In this document: positions 8,168 to 17,129 of the stretch, one piece after another | Numbering within the stretch: the first letter of the stretch is position 1 | Layout of the letters: each line of letters begins with the position of its first letter | From: Gammaproteobacteria bacterium | Lineage (GTDB): Bacteria; Pseudomonadota; Gammaproteobacteria; UBA6429; Thiohalophilaceae | Length of the DNA: 64,000 nucleotides | NCBI GenBank assembly: GCA_026196045.1 | Contig: JAPHRJ010000059.1 | Coordinates: 1-64,000 of the forward strand | Reading direction: 5' to 3' | Notes under the pieces: generated by a model | Told to the model about the DNA's origin: nothing | The model's database searches: none | The model's input: the letters and a program-made list of their open reading frames with translations, nothing else | Made by a program: the position numbers and the translations under genes

Positions 8168-11050
8168 ATGGAACAACAATTATCTCATCTTAAGAAACAG
8201 TTGATTTTAATTGCGACCATTAGTTTTGCTCTGACACCCATCATCGGTTATAGCATCGCCCTGTCGTTCGAGATGCTTAGTCCAGACGCATTATTGGCTT
8301 ATCCCGGTACGCTTATTTTATTCGGTTCCTGCCTGTTTTTGTTAGCGGCACAAACTGTACATTTTATGCGCTATCTGAGTCCCATAATGAACTGGATCTC
8401 CACCCACCCCGAGCAGCCAGCCTTACCCGAAGTCTTCCAGTCGCGCCTGAATAACTTTACCGACAACTACTGGGCCTTCTTTTTAATTTACGCCCTGTCT
8501 ATCCCAACCATCCAGCACTGGTATGGCCTGTTTCCAAACCATACCACGGCCTATAGCAGCTTACTGCAGTTTATTCTCCTGCAGCTTGTCATCACTATCA
8601 TGGTCGGTATGCCCGGTTACCTGTTGTCTCTCAACACATTGGGTAAGCTGGCCAATTACTTTGGCCACACAAAAGTCCACGCCAGTATTCGTACCCGCAT
8701 GTTATTAATTGGTGGCTACCTGCCCGTACTATGCACCACCATCATGCTGAAATATTACTGGTGGCAAACCGGTTTTCTATCAGCGGAAATAATATTGGCC
8801 TGGGCATTGATGGGTATTTCATCTTTCACTCTGGTTTACCTGACCATTCGCAGCCTGAAGCAGTCACTGGAACCCGTACATGATTTGATCGCCAACAGCG
8901 GTGCTTCCAATTATATGGACCTGGCCAAACGCCTGCGCCCCAAATCCATCGATGAAATCGGCAGTCTGGTACAGACCCTCGGGCGTCTATTCCATCGTTT
9001 AAGTGACCAGGAATCCCACATGCATGCCGTTGTCGATAATGCGGCCGAAGGCATTATTGTGGTGAGCGAAGACAGGCGTATCGAAACCTTTAACCCGGCG
9101 GCAGAAACCCTGTTCGGTTATCACTGCCACGAAGTCCGTGGTGAACCATTGTCCCTGTTGTTACCGGAAATCCTCGGCACCAGTTCAACCAACTTCCTGT
9201 TTAATATTGAACAGGAAACCATCGGCCGTGATAAATCTGGCCATGAACTGGCCATTTCTATTCGCATGAGCAAAATGCATATGAATGGTGAAGATTACTT
9301 CACCTGCATGGTTGCGGATATTTCTGATCGCAAGCTGGCTGAGAACAAGCTGGTGGAGGCTGAAGCCCGCTACCGTAATCTGGTCACCCTGGCTCACGAT
9401 CTGGTCTGGAGCATGGACACCGAAGGCCGCTGGACCTTCCTTAATAATGCCGTTACTCGTATCTACGGCTACCAGCCAGATGAAATGATCGGCCAGCCCT
9501 TTACCCATTTCCAGGCACCTGAATCTATCGAACGAGACGAAGAAGCTATCCAGAACCTGCAAAATGGCCAGGAACTGCTGAATTTTGAAACCGTCCATTT
9601 AGATAAAGAAGGTGAACGTCGCCATATTAGTTTTAACGCCAAACCCCACATGGACGATAACGGCAAGCTAATTAATATCATGGGTACTGCCCGCGACATC
9701 ACCGCACAAAAAGCCTTCGAACATGAACTGACCTATCAGGCCCAGCATGATGCACTCACCGGCCTGCATAATCGCAACTACTTCATGGGTGAAATGGAAC
9801 GTCTCCTTACCCGTGTCGCTCGCAGTGGTACCGAGTGCGCCATGCTCTACCTGGATCTGGATCAGTTTAAATATGTGAATGACACCCTCGGCCATGCCGC
9901 CGGTGACCGCCTCTTAATCGAATGCACCGGCATGTTACGCAATCACATCCGTGAAGGTGACCTGCTCGCTCGCTTCGGTGGTGATGAGTTTACCGTCCTG
10001 CTGTATAACGTCGATACTAATGCCGCTCAGCGTGTGGCCGAACATATCCGTGACCTGTTCGAACACTACCGTTATCTCGAAGATGGCAAGTCCTTCAATA
10101 TTACCTGTAGTATCGGTGTATCAATGATCACCAGTGACAGCATTACTGCCGAAGATGTGCTGCTGCATGCCGACCTGGCCTGTAACATCGCCAAGACTCA
10201 GGGCCGTAACTGTGTCCACCTCTCAACATCTGACGACAAAGAGAAAGACGGCATGGCCGAAGACATCGGCTGGGCCACGCGCGTACGTGATGCTTACGAA
10301 CAGGATCGTTTCGGTCTGGTCTATCAACCCATTATGTCCATCGCCGACAACACCGTACAGGACTACGAAGTCCTGTTACGCATGTCACTAAAAAATGGCG
10401 ATGTGATCATGCCCGGTGGTTTCATGCCTGCCGCTGAACGCTTTGGCCTGATTAACCAGGTGGATCGCTGGACGGTTGGTGCGGCCATGAAACAACTCGC
10501 CGAACTGCACGACAACAAACAGTTTGTTCGTTTCGCTATTAACCTTTCTGGTCGTGCCTTCGAAGACAAACAGTTACTGCCCATGATTCAATCGATCTTA
10601 AGAGACAGTAATATCGACCCTTCAGCCGTCACTTTTGAAATTACAGAGTCTGCTGCAATATCAAATCTGTCTGCAGCCACTGACTTTATTTTCAAATTAA
10701 AAGACATCGGCTGTCAGTTTGCCCTCGATGACTTCGGTACCGGCTTCTCTTCATTTGCCTACCTCAAACACCTGCCAGTCGACAAACTCAAGATCGATGG
10801 TTCCTTCGTACGTGGACTGGCAGAGTCCAGCGTTGATCAGGCCATGGTCAAATCCATGAACCAGATTGCCCATGCCTTAAACAAACAGACCATCGCCGAG
10901 TTTGTAGAAAACAAAGACACGCTGCATTTATTAAAAGAATTCGGAATTGATTACGCCCAGGGGCATTTCCTGGGTCGACCAGAGAGTCGTGATGCCGAAA
11001 ATGCATGGCCATCGGTAACTGATAGACACCCACTAACATTGGTACATTAA
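8168..11050 (+). CDS. Membrane-bound PAS-PAS-GGDEF-EAL c-di-GMP enzyme
   Basis: 960 aa. About six membrane segments occupy residues 12-225, followed by a HAMP-like linker (about 226-280), PAS 1 (about 283-395), PAS 2 (about 400-515), GGDEF (about 525-690) and EAL (about 705-950). The diguanylate cyclase site is intact: RFGGDEF with GGDEF at 604-608 and an inhibitory RxxD (REGD) five residues upstream. The EAL signature is EVL at 734-736, and DDFGTG near 854 and KIDGSFV are present, so phosphodiesterase activity is plausible. Which activity dominates is unknown. The N-terminal sensor is not recognised. An HD-GYP gene follows on the same strand 87 bp later. Confidence 0.93.
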   Translation: MEQQLSHLKKQLILIATISFALTPIIGYSIALSFEMLSPDALLAYPGTLILFGSCLFLLAAQTVHFMRYLSPIMNWISTHPEQPALPEVFQSRLNNFTDNYWAFFLIYALSIPTIQHWYGLFPNHTTAYSSLLQFILLQLVITIMVGMPGYLLSLNTLGKLANYFGHTKVHASIRTRMLLIGGYLPVLCTTIMLKYYWWQTGFLSAEIILAWALMGISSFTLVYLTIRSLKQSLEPVHDLIANSGASNYMDLAKRLRPKSIDEIGSLVQTLGRLFHRLSDQESHMHAVVDNAAEGIIVVSEDRRIETFNPAAETLFGYHCHEVRGEPLSLLLPEILGTSSTNFLFNIEQETIGRDKSGHELAISIRMSKMHMNGEDYFTCMVADISDRKLAENKLVEAEARYRNLVTLAHDLVWSMDTEGRWTFLNNAVTRIYGYQPDEMIGQPFTHFQAPESIERDEEAIQNLQNGQELLNFETVHLDKEGERRHISFNAKPHMDDNGKLINIMGTARDITAQKAFEHELTYQAQHDALTGLHNRNYFMGEMERLLTRVARSGTECAMLYLDLDQFKYVNDTLGHAAGDRLLIECTGMLRNHIREGDLLARFGGDEFTVLLYNVDTNAAQRVAEHIRDLFEHYRYLEDGKSFNITCSIGVSMITSDSITAEDVLLHADLACNIAKTQGRNCVHLSTSDDKEKDGMAEDIGWATRVRDAYEQDRFGLVYQPIMSIADNTVQDYEVLLRMSLKNGDVIMPGGFMPAAERFGLINQVDRWTVGAAMKQLAELHDNKQFVRFAINLSGRAFEDKQLLPMIQSILRDSNIDPSAVTFEITESAAISNLSAATDFIFKLKDIGCQFALDDFGTGFSSFAYLKHLPVDKLKIDGSFVRGLAESSVDQAMVKSMNQIAHALNKQTIAEFVENKDTLHLLKEFGIDYAQGHFLGRPESRDAENAWPSVTDRHPLTLVH

Positions 11051-11137
11051 TATTAAATGCACAACTATCTCCAGTGATCTATTCCGAAATACAGCTATAA
11101 TAATTCAATAACACAATAAACGATTGCCAGGTTAAGT

Positions 11138-12265
11138 ATGACGGAACATCATGATGTACTAGAAGCCCTGAACAGGCATGAACCCTTACATAATAAGATC
11201 ATTTCTGCACATAAATCTATAAGTGTCATTTTTCCATTTATAGAGCGTATAGCGATAACCATATATGACCCTGAAAGTAACATGCTTAAAACGTACATGC
11301 ATAGTAGTTCTGATGGCAACCCATTACCCCACTACCAGACACTACTCGATGATGCCCCTTCCTTAAAAGAAATTGCCAGAAAAGGCCTTCCCCGTGTCAT
11401 CAACAACATGCTGACTTTTGAACATGGCGAGCATGAACATACCAAAAGAATAGGTCGTAGCGGCTATGCTGCCAGCTATACATTGCCTATGTTTAATAAT
11501 GGTGCATTTTTTGGTTTTATATTTTTTAACTCTTATGAGAAAGATGTCTTCAGCGAAAAGGTATTACAACAAATCGATATTTATGGCCATCTTATTTCCT
11601 TAATGGTCATTAACGAACTAATTTCCATCCAAACCCTGACAGCGGCCGTTAAAACCACAGGACACATTACTCATGTTCGTGATCCTGAAACTGGTAGTCA
11701 CCTTGATCGTATGTCGCGCTACAGTCGACTCATCGCTGTAGCACTGGCAGAAAAACATAATTTAAGTGATAGTTTCATTGAACATATCTTCATGTTTTCT
11801 CCACTACATGATATTGGAAAAATTGCTATCCCTGATCATATACTTCTCAAGCCCGGTGAACTGGATGAAAAAGAAAAGATCATTATGAAAACCCATTCCC
11901 AAATGGGAAGTGAAATGATTAATGAGTTACTGGGTAATTTTGGTCTGGAAAATGTTGAGTACATCGACGTGTTACGTAACATTGCTAAATTTCATCATGA
12001 AGCCATGAATGGCAGTGGCTATCCCCAGGGTATGAAAGGTGATGACATTCCTTTTGAAGCTCGTATCGTTGCCGTTGCCGATGTTTTCGACGCACTCACC
12101 AGTACTCGACCCTATAAAGAGGCCTGGAGCAATGACCGAGCTATCAAGATGCTTAGAAAACTGGCGGGGGAAACCCTTGATCAGGATTGTGTTGATGCAC
12201 TTCTTGATAATATGGATCAAATTGAACAAATTCAGAAACAGTTTTGTGAAAATACCTATGGCTGA
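11138..12265 (+). CDS. HD-GYP phosphodiesterase with N-terminal GAF-like domain
   Basis: 375 aa with no membrane segments. The N-terminal 160 residues resemble a GAF sensor. The C-terminal half holds the HD pair H224-D225 (LHDIGKIAIPD) and the H286-H287-E288 stretch leading to NGSGYP at 291-296, the GYP signature; DVFDALTSTRPYK is also typical. HD-GYP proteins hydrolyse c-di-GMP. It is encoded 87 bp downstream of the membrane GGDEF-EAL gene in the same direction, so the two may act as a local c-di-GMP module. Confidence 0.92.
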   Translation: MTEHHDVLEALNRHEPLHNKIISAHKSISVIFPFIERIAITIYDPESNMLKTYMHSSSDGNPLPHYQTLLDDAPSLKEIARKGLPRVINNMLTFEHGEHEHTKRIGRSGYAASYTLPMFNNGAFFGFIFFNSYEKDVFSEKVLQQIDIYGHLISLMVINELISIQTLTAAVKTTGHITHVRDPETGSHLDRMSRYSRLIAVALAEKHNLSDSFIEHIFMFSPLHDIGKIAIPDHILLKPGELDEKEKIIMKTHSQMGSEMINELLGNFGLENVEYIDVLRNIAKFHHEAMNGSGYPQGMKGDDIPFEARIVAVADVFDALTSTRPYKEAWSNDRAIKMLRKLAGETLDQDCVDALLDNMDQIEQIQKQFCENTYG

Positions 12266-12290
12266 ATTTTACTAAGTAGTCCATACGTTT

Positions 12291-12908
12291 TTATTCTTCT
12301 TTTTTAGAAAGTTCGTTCGTTACACGAAACAATTCATTCTTGGCCTTTTCATAAACATCCGTACTCACTATTTTTTCCTTTACCAGTCTACGCAGCATTT
12401 TCATTTCTCCGGCTAACTGCGTTTCAACCGACATATTGTGGTGTTCATGTAACTGAGTAATTAATGACTCAAGCTGCTCTGTGAATTGTTTGAACTGTTC
12501 TTTATCCGGCAGGTTGTTAAGTAGTCGAACCAGAGGAATATCAGAATAATAAGCGGTATAGACCCGCTCAAAACTCGAACGAGTAAAGAAGAAAAACAAC
12601 AATGCAATGGTACTGATAGCACCAAGGGCGGCGAGAGCCTGTAACCCCTGCTGCAATGTCGTGTCCTCAAGCCAGCCCTGTAACACACCGAGGACAAATG
12701 CCAGCCCACCCACAATGCCAGCCGCAATCAACCAGGACCAGGCGAAGTGAATTTGACGTTTTCCCGTGGGGTCTAGTGCCAGCAAATCAATACAATACCT
12801 GCTGCTACGTCCACGAAAAGATCGGATTCTGATCTTTAGTAAACGCTGCTTGCTCAGCTTAAATTCGCGTTCACTATTAAATAGCCGTTTTTGAAACAGT
12901 TTTTCCAT
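12291..12908 (-). CDS. Unrecognised two-TM membrane protein
   Basis: 205 aa. I do not recognise the family. A basic N-terminus (about 45 residues) is followed by membrane segments near residues 53-77 and 85-108, and a charged, helical C-terminal half rich in E, K and Q, probably a cytoplasmic coiled coil. It converges with the HD-GYP gene and lies downstream of the ABC exporter genes on the same strand, 142 bp past the permease stop. Length, composition and a plausible membrane layout support it being real. A function cannot be given. Confidence 0.7.
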   Translation of the reverse strand: MEKLFQKRLFNSEREFKLSKQRLLKIRIRSFRGRSSRYCIDLLALDPTGKRQIHFAWSWLIAAGIVGGLAFVLGVLQGWLEDTTLQQGLQALAALGAISTIALLFFFFTRSSFERVYTAYYSDIPLVRLLNNLPDKEQFKQFTEQLESLITQLHEHHNMSVETQLAGEMKMLRRLVKEKIVSTDVYEKAKNELFRVTNELSKKEE

Positions 12909-13050
12909 GTGCCGCAGTCAGGAATAGAGGGTTGTTTTCGGGTACAGAGTATAAAAGATCGATGGATAAGGGGTATGCATTGGATGCGATTTCTGTCGAC
13001 CCGGTAACAGTTTTAGTGTGATGGGGTTTTGCTACAAGCACGAATCTATT

Positions 13051-14115
13051 TTATTCCCATTTAAAGAACCACGAGCCGATAAACAGGAAAATAACACTTT
13101 GCACCGCCATAACCAGCAGGTGGTAACCGATATCCACTAAACCCGCCCCGTCGATCATCACAGCCCTGGCGGCGGCGGTGACATGGGTCAGCGGGAGAAA
13201 CTCAGCAATAGTCAGCATCACCGGTGCCGCCCCTTCCAGTGAAAACCAGACCCCGGACAAAAACATCATCGGCCAGCTAAATAAATTCAGTAACCCACCA
13301 GCCGTTTCTTCACTGGTGACACGCGCCGCGATGATCAGGCTCAGACTGATCATGCTCAAAGTACCCAGCGCAAATACCAGAAACAGCAGCACATGCGAGC
13401 CATTCATTACAAAATCAACAAAGATATGCGTGCCGTAAAATACCACCGCCGTAATACACATGATCAGGATCATGCGTGACACCACCTGTGCCGATAAATA
13501 TTCAAAGGGCGTGATCGGAGTCGCCTTAAGTCGTCTCAGCATGCCGTTCTTTCGATAACGCACAATCACAAAGCCCACACCAAACAGCGCACTGAACATC
13601 ATGTTCATCGACAACACACCGGGCAACACCCAGTCGATGTATCTCACCTGCCGTCCGGTAACCGTCTGTCTTTTATAAAGCGATGATGGTTCGAGCGCAA
13701 GCGATAACTCAGAACCACCGGTTTCTGAACTCCGTTCTGAACCAAGCAGGATTTTCTCTACCAGATAACCATTAGGCGATTCGGTATTCACCCAGTAAGT
13801 TTGTTTTTCTGCATCCAGCAACAGGTCAACCTGATGGTGGCGAACTTTATCAACTGCTTGCTCAAGCGCTGACTCCTCACTCTCTACTGAATAAAAATCA
13901 ATGTAGTTGTAATCTAAAAACTGCTGGCTTTGAACTGTCGCCGCATCCTGGTTAATCACGCCGACTTTAAACTGCTCACCAATGTCGCCGGTAAAGGCCA
14001 CAGCAAAACCAGCGATAATCAACACCGGCATAAGAATGTTCCAGCCAAAAGCAGAACGGTCGCGCAAAAATTCGCGATTACGGGTATACAGCAATGCTTT
14101 GAAACGTTTAAACAA
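13051..14115 (-). CDS. ABC-2 type transporter permease
   Basis: 354 aa. Layout is that of ABC-2 permeases: one N-terminal membrane segment (about 27-43), a large extracytoplasmic domain (about 45-160), then five membrane segments ending with FLFIGSWFFKWE. The conserved MLRRLKATPITPFEYL cytoplasmic loop and the LSGVWFSLE segment are present. It is translated 23 bp after the ATPase gene, so the two form one exporter. The substrate is unknown; relatives export drugs, lipids or polysaccharide. Confidence 0.9.
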   Translation of the reverse strand: MFKRFKALLYTRNREFLRDRSAFGWNILMPVLIIAGFAVAFTGDIGEQFKVGVINQDAATVQSQQFLDYNYIDFYSVESEESALEQAVDKVRHHQVDLLLDAEKQTYWVNTESPNGYLVEKILLGSERSSETGGSELSLALEPSSLYKRQTVTGRQVRYIDWVLPGVLSMNMMFSALFGVGFVIVRYRKNGMLRRLKATPITPFEYLSAQVVSRMILIMCITAVVFYGTHIFVDFVMNGSHVLLFLVFALGTLSMISLSLIIAARVTSEETAGGLLNLFSWPMMFLSGVWFSLEGAAPVMLTIAEFLPLTHVTAAARAVMIDGAGLVDIGYHLLVMAVQSVIFLFIGSWFFKWE

Positions 14116-14138
14116 TCGACTCTTCCTGGTAGCGTAAT

Positions 14139-15023
14139 TTAAGCACGAAGTTCATTACCAGTTAAATCCAGAAACAGATCATCCAGTGTACGGGAACGGA
14201 TTTGCAAATTAGTCAGCGAAATATTGTTTTCAATCAAGGCCGCTACCACCTGATTCACATCAGCGGTCGTGATTTCAATCTGTGATTTTCTTTTGTAAGT
14301 ATTGAAACCAGACAGATCCATTCCCACCAGTTCATCCTCTGGCAATTGCAGAATCACATCATTGAAGTGCGTTTCCAGCAAAGTTTTCGGCGTGCCCTGC
14401 GCAATGATCTTACCGTGATCCATAATCGCAATCTCATCACACAGGTTATAAGCCTCATCCATATAATGCGTCGTCAGGATAACGGTCTTGCCTTCGGCCT
14501 TAATATCATCAATCAACTTCCAGAAATTCCGCCGCGCCTGTGGATCTAAACCAGTAGTTGGCTCATCCAGAAAAATAATATCCGGGTCATTCACCAGCGC
14601 AATTGCCAGCAACAAACGCTGGCGCTGGCCACCGGATAACTTGCGATTATCCTGATTCAGGTATTCACCAAGATTACACCGTTGAATTAACTTATCCAGA
14701 TCTGTGTTACGATGATAGAAATCAGCAAACATCTGCAAGGTTTCACGCACACTGATGAAATCCTGCAACGCCGTCGACTGAAACATGATACCCGCTTCCT
14801 TACGGAACTGATCTATCAGCGGCTCGCCTTTGTAAAAGATCTCACCCGAAGTCGCCTCAGTAATGCCCTCCAGAATTTCCACCGTTGTGGTTTTACCCGC
14901 CCCATTCGGCCCCAGCAAACCAAAACAAATTCCCTTGTTCAGGGTAATATCAATCCCATCCACCGCTTTTACAGAAGGGTAGTGTTTAGCCAGGTTACGT
15001 ATTTCCAACAAAGGCGAAGACAA
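14139..15023 (-). CDS. ABC transporter ATP-binding protein (DrrA/NatA type)
   Basis: 294 aa. Walker A GPNGAGKTT lies near residues 39-47, the signature LSGGQRQRL in the middle and Walker B IIFLDEPTTGLDP after it, with the switch His in LTTHYMDEA. The C-terminal 80 residues resemble the extension of exporter ATPases of this class (ends LDDLFLDLTGNELRA). It powers the permease encoded 23 bp downstream. It is transcribed away from fic across a 324-bp AT-rich spacer. Confidence 0.95.
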   Translation of the reverse strand: MSSPLLEIRNLAKHYPSVKAVDGIDITLNKGICFGLLGPNGAGKTTTVEILEGITEATSGEIFYKGEPLIDQFRKEAGIMFQSTALQDFISVRETLQMFADFYHRNTDLDKLIQRCNLGEYLNQDNRKLSGGQRQRLLLAIALVNDPDIIFLDEPTTGLDPQARRNFWKLIDDIKAEGKTVILTTHYMDEAYNLCDEIAIMDHGKIIAQGTPKTLLETHFNDVILQLPEDELVGMDLSGFNTYKRKSQIEITTADVNQVVAALIENNISLTNLQIRSRTLDDLFLDLTGNELRA

Positions 15024-15347
15024 AATGTTAATCCTTTCCTGTTCTTCTTTTGTTTAATCACACACTAAATATTAAAAGAGTCAGCAAGGTTTAGATTTTT
15101 ATAGAGAATTTCAGGCTATAGCACTGACTTTGTTTTGATACTTGAGAATAAATAAGTATACCGTAGATAAGCTACTTTCCTACAGTAATTTATAGCTAGA
15201 AACTATGAAACAAATATTCCAATATTTACTTACACTCAACTAATATTATTACAATTCCAAAACCTATCCAAAAACAATTAAAATAATGACACTCTACTTT
15301 TAATGATTTATATTCATATATAGCCACTATTTTATACTATGGAGTGA
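15024..15347. other. AT-rich divergent spacer between ABC exporter and fic
   Basis: About 324 bp with no gene on either strand. It is markedly AT-rich compared with the housekeeping genes around it and should hold the promoters for both divergent units. TATACT around 15333-15338, just before the fic start, is a candidate -10, but no convincing -35 is seen. No long repeat is visible in it. Confidence 0.5.
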
Positions 15348-16496
15348 GTGATTGTGGTACAAAAAATTACAATGGAAGAATTCATTGCTGGAGAATTAAA
15401 GCAGCAGTTTGAATACAAAAGTTTTCAACCAAATTTTGTTAATCTGCAATGGAGTTGGGATAGCCCAGAAATTAATACTCGATTAGAAAAATCTTCGAGA
15501 GCACTTGCTGAATTAAATGCCTTTTCTCTTATCGTACCAGATATTGATCTTTTTATTCGTATGCATGTGCAGAAAGAAGCAAGTCAATCTAGCAAAATAG
15601 AAGGTACACAAACTCATATTGATGATGTGATTTTAGATGTCTCACAGGTCGATCCGGAGAAACGTGATGACTGGCAGGAAGTTCAAAACTATGTTCAAGC
15701 CATGAGTGATGCTATTAATGATCTTGAAACACTTCCACTTTCTGTTCGGCTATTAAAGAAAACACATGAAATATTAATGCAAGGTGTTCGTGGGGAGCAT
15801 AAAGCTCCAGGAGATTTTCGTATTTCTCAAAATTGGATTGGCGGGACAAATTTAAATAATGCTGTATTTGTCCCACCACATTTTGAAGATGTACCTGAAC
15901 TCATGAGTGATCTTGAAAAATTGTGGCATAATGAATCCATTAATGTACCTGAGCTAATCCGAATAGCAATCAGTCACTATCAATTTGAAACAATTCATCC
16001 TTTTTTAGATGGCAACGGCCGTATTGGTAGGCTTCTCATTACGCTATATTTAATTAGCCGTGGAATACTAAACAAACCTTCCTTATATCTATCAGATTAT
16101 TTAGAAAAGAATCGTATTGCTTACTATGACGCTTTAACCCGGGTTAGGGTATCAAATGACTTAGTACATTGGATTATATTTTTCTTAGATGCTGTTATTG
16201 AAACGGCTGAAAGTAGTAAAAAAACCTTCCAAAAAATAATGAGTATGCGTAATGAACTTGAAGCACAAATGGTCACCTTAGGCCGACGCGCAGAAAATGC
16301 TAGAAAATTATTATTGCATTTATATACATCACCAGCAGTGACTGGTGGTGATGTTGCACGATTATTAGACGTAACACCACGTGCGGCTAATGGCCTAATC
16401 AACGAATTTGTAAAATTAGAAATACTTAAAGAAATTACGGGATATCAGCGGAATAGGCTATTTATATTCCGTAAATACATACAACTCTTTGGTTAA
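15348..16496 (+). CDS. Fic-domain protein (AMPylase-type) with N-terminal inhibitory motif
   Basis: 382 aa from the GTG at 15348. A GTG at 15354 is better spaced from the GGAG at 15341 and would give 380 aa. The Fic core HPFLDGNGRIGR is complete at 217-228, with catalytic H217. Such enzymes usually transfer AMP to protein hydroxyl groups. An autoinhibitory motif S-x3-E-G is present at 81-86 (SSKIEG), making this a class II Fic that needs no separate antitoxin. A winged-helix-like C-terminal part (about 310-375) suggests DNA binding. The gene is AT-rich relative to its neighbours and flanked by AT-rich spacers, consistent with horizontal gain. The target is unknown. Confidence 0.93.
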   Translation: MIVVQKITMEEFIAGELKQQFEYKSFQPNFVNLQWSWDSPEINTRLEKSSRALAELNAFSLIVPDIDLFIRMHVQKEASQSSKIEGTQTHIDDVILDVSQVDPEKRDDWQEVQNYVQAMSDAINDLETLPLSVRLLKKTHEILMQGVRGEHKAPGDFRISQNWIGGTNLNNAVFVPPHFEDVPELMSDLEKLWHNESINVPELIRIAISHYQFETIHPFLDGNGRIGRLLITLYLISRGILNKPSLYLSDYLEKNRIAYYDALTRVRVSNDLVHWIIFFLDAVIETAESSKKTFQKIMSMRNELEAQMVTLGRRAENARKLLLHLYTSPAVTGGDVARLLDVTPRAANGLINEFVKLEILKEITGYQRNRLFIFRKYIQLFG

Positions 16497-16530
16497 TTTA
16501 CTCTAACCACCTTAAGCTATAATAGCTAGC

Positions 16531-16569
16531 ATTATAATATACTTTAGCGGCCTAAAAGTATACTATAAT
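16531..16569. terminator. Long AT-rich inverted repeat downstream of fic
   Basis: Arms of 17 and 18 nt (16531-16547 and 16552-16569) pair with one mismatch and one bulged base around a 4-nt loop, starting 34 bp after the fic stop. A smaller palindrome AGCTAT-A-ATAGCT lies at 16515-16527. The position suits a transcription terminator of fic, although the tail is only moderately T-rich; it could also be the edge of an inserted segment. Confidence 0.4.
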
Positions 16570-16827
16570 ATTTTATGGTTTACTTTATTGAAGTAAAGGT
16601 AAATCATGCATACAAATACAAACCTTAATTAAACCAATAAGATATACGGTTTTTAAGGAATTAGGTTAAGAATAGGTTACCAACGCTGTACCTACTATAA
16701 TTTACTTCCCCCGTTAGGCGATGCCGAGTTGCGACTTTTGTAGCGGGATCAGTGAGACGTTGTTTGAGCGAATGGGGTTGATGAGCGAGTTTACGTCGAG
16801 CCCCGCTACAAACTAGCAGCGAGGGTA

Positions 16828-16907
16828 TCTGATTATGTGGATACATAATCAGACAAGCCTTCGGGAGCGTTTCTTTGGTTACTTTCTTATCGCCATAAGA
16901 AAGTAAC
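16828..16907. repeat. Two perfect palindromes in a gene-free spacer
   Basis: Perfect 11-bp arms TCTGATTATGT and ACATAATCAGA (16828-16838, 16843-16853, loop GGAT) are followed by perfect 13-bp arms GTTACTTTCTTAT and ATAAGAAAGTAAC (16878-16890, 16895-16907, loop CGCC). The second arm overlaps the start of the downstream tandem repeat. From memory, the GGTTACTTTCTT…AAGAAAGTAAC motif resembles an intergenic repeat common in gammaproteobacteria; I cannot confirm this here. Confidence 0.6.
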
Positions 16908-17125
16908 TCGCCCACAGCCATGTAATGGCGGGCGAAAGCTTTTAATAAAACAGGCTTGTGTGCCTATCGGCACGACCGTTGGGCACACAAAATCCGTACC
17001 CAACCTACATAGCTAAGAAAGTAGGTCGCCCTAAGCGTGTAAGCGCGGGGCGAAAGCCTTTAATAAAACGGGCTTGTGTGCTTTCAGCACAACTGTTGGG
17101 CACTAACCCCGTGCCCAACCTACAT
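16897..17125. repeat. Two-copy structured tandem repeat, period 118 bp
   Basis: Copy 1 runs 16897-17014 and copy 2 from 17015 to 17125. Both share AAGAAAGTA, CGCCC…GGGCGAAAGC, TTTAATAAAAC, GGCTTGTGTGC, GTTGGGCAC and CCCAACCTACAT. Each copy can fold into three hairpins. The middle hairpin is GTGCC-TATC-GGCAC in copy 1 and TGTGCT-TTC-AGCACA in copy 2; the last is GTTGGG…CCCAAC in both and extends to nine pairs in copy 2. The paired changes suggest selection on structure. Copy 2 ends 5 bp before the uvrD stop codon, so it may lie in the uvrD 3' transcript. I see no gene in it. Confidence 0.75.
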
Positions 17126-17129
17126 CTAA

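Noticed and set aside
15024-15347. Antitoxin gene beside fic
   Set aside because: No credible small gene is found on either side, and the Fic protein has its own inhibitory motif.
16661-16921. Minus-strand 86-aa open frame in the palindrome-rich spacer
   Set aside because: It is made of the palindromes and repeat sequence, has no ribosome binding site and no domain-like pattern. Such frames are commonly over-annotated in this type of repeat.
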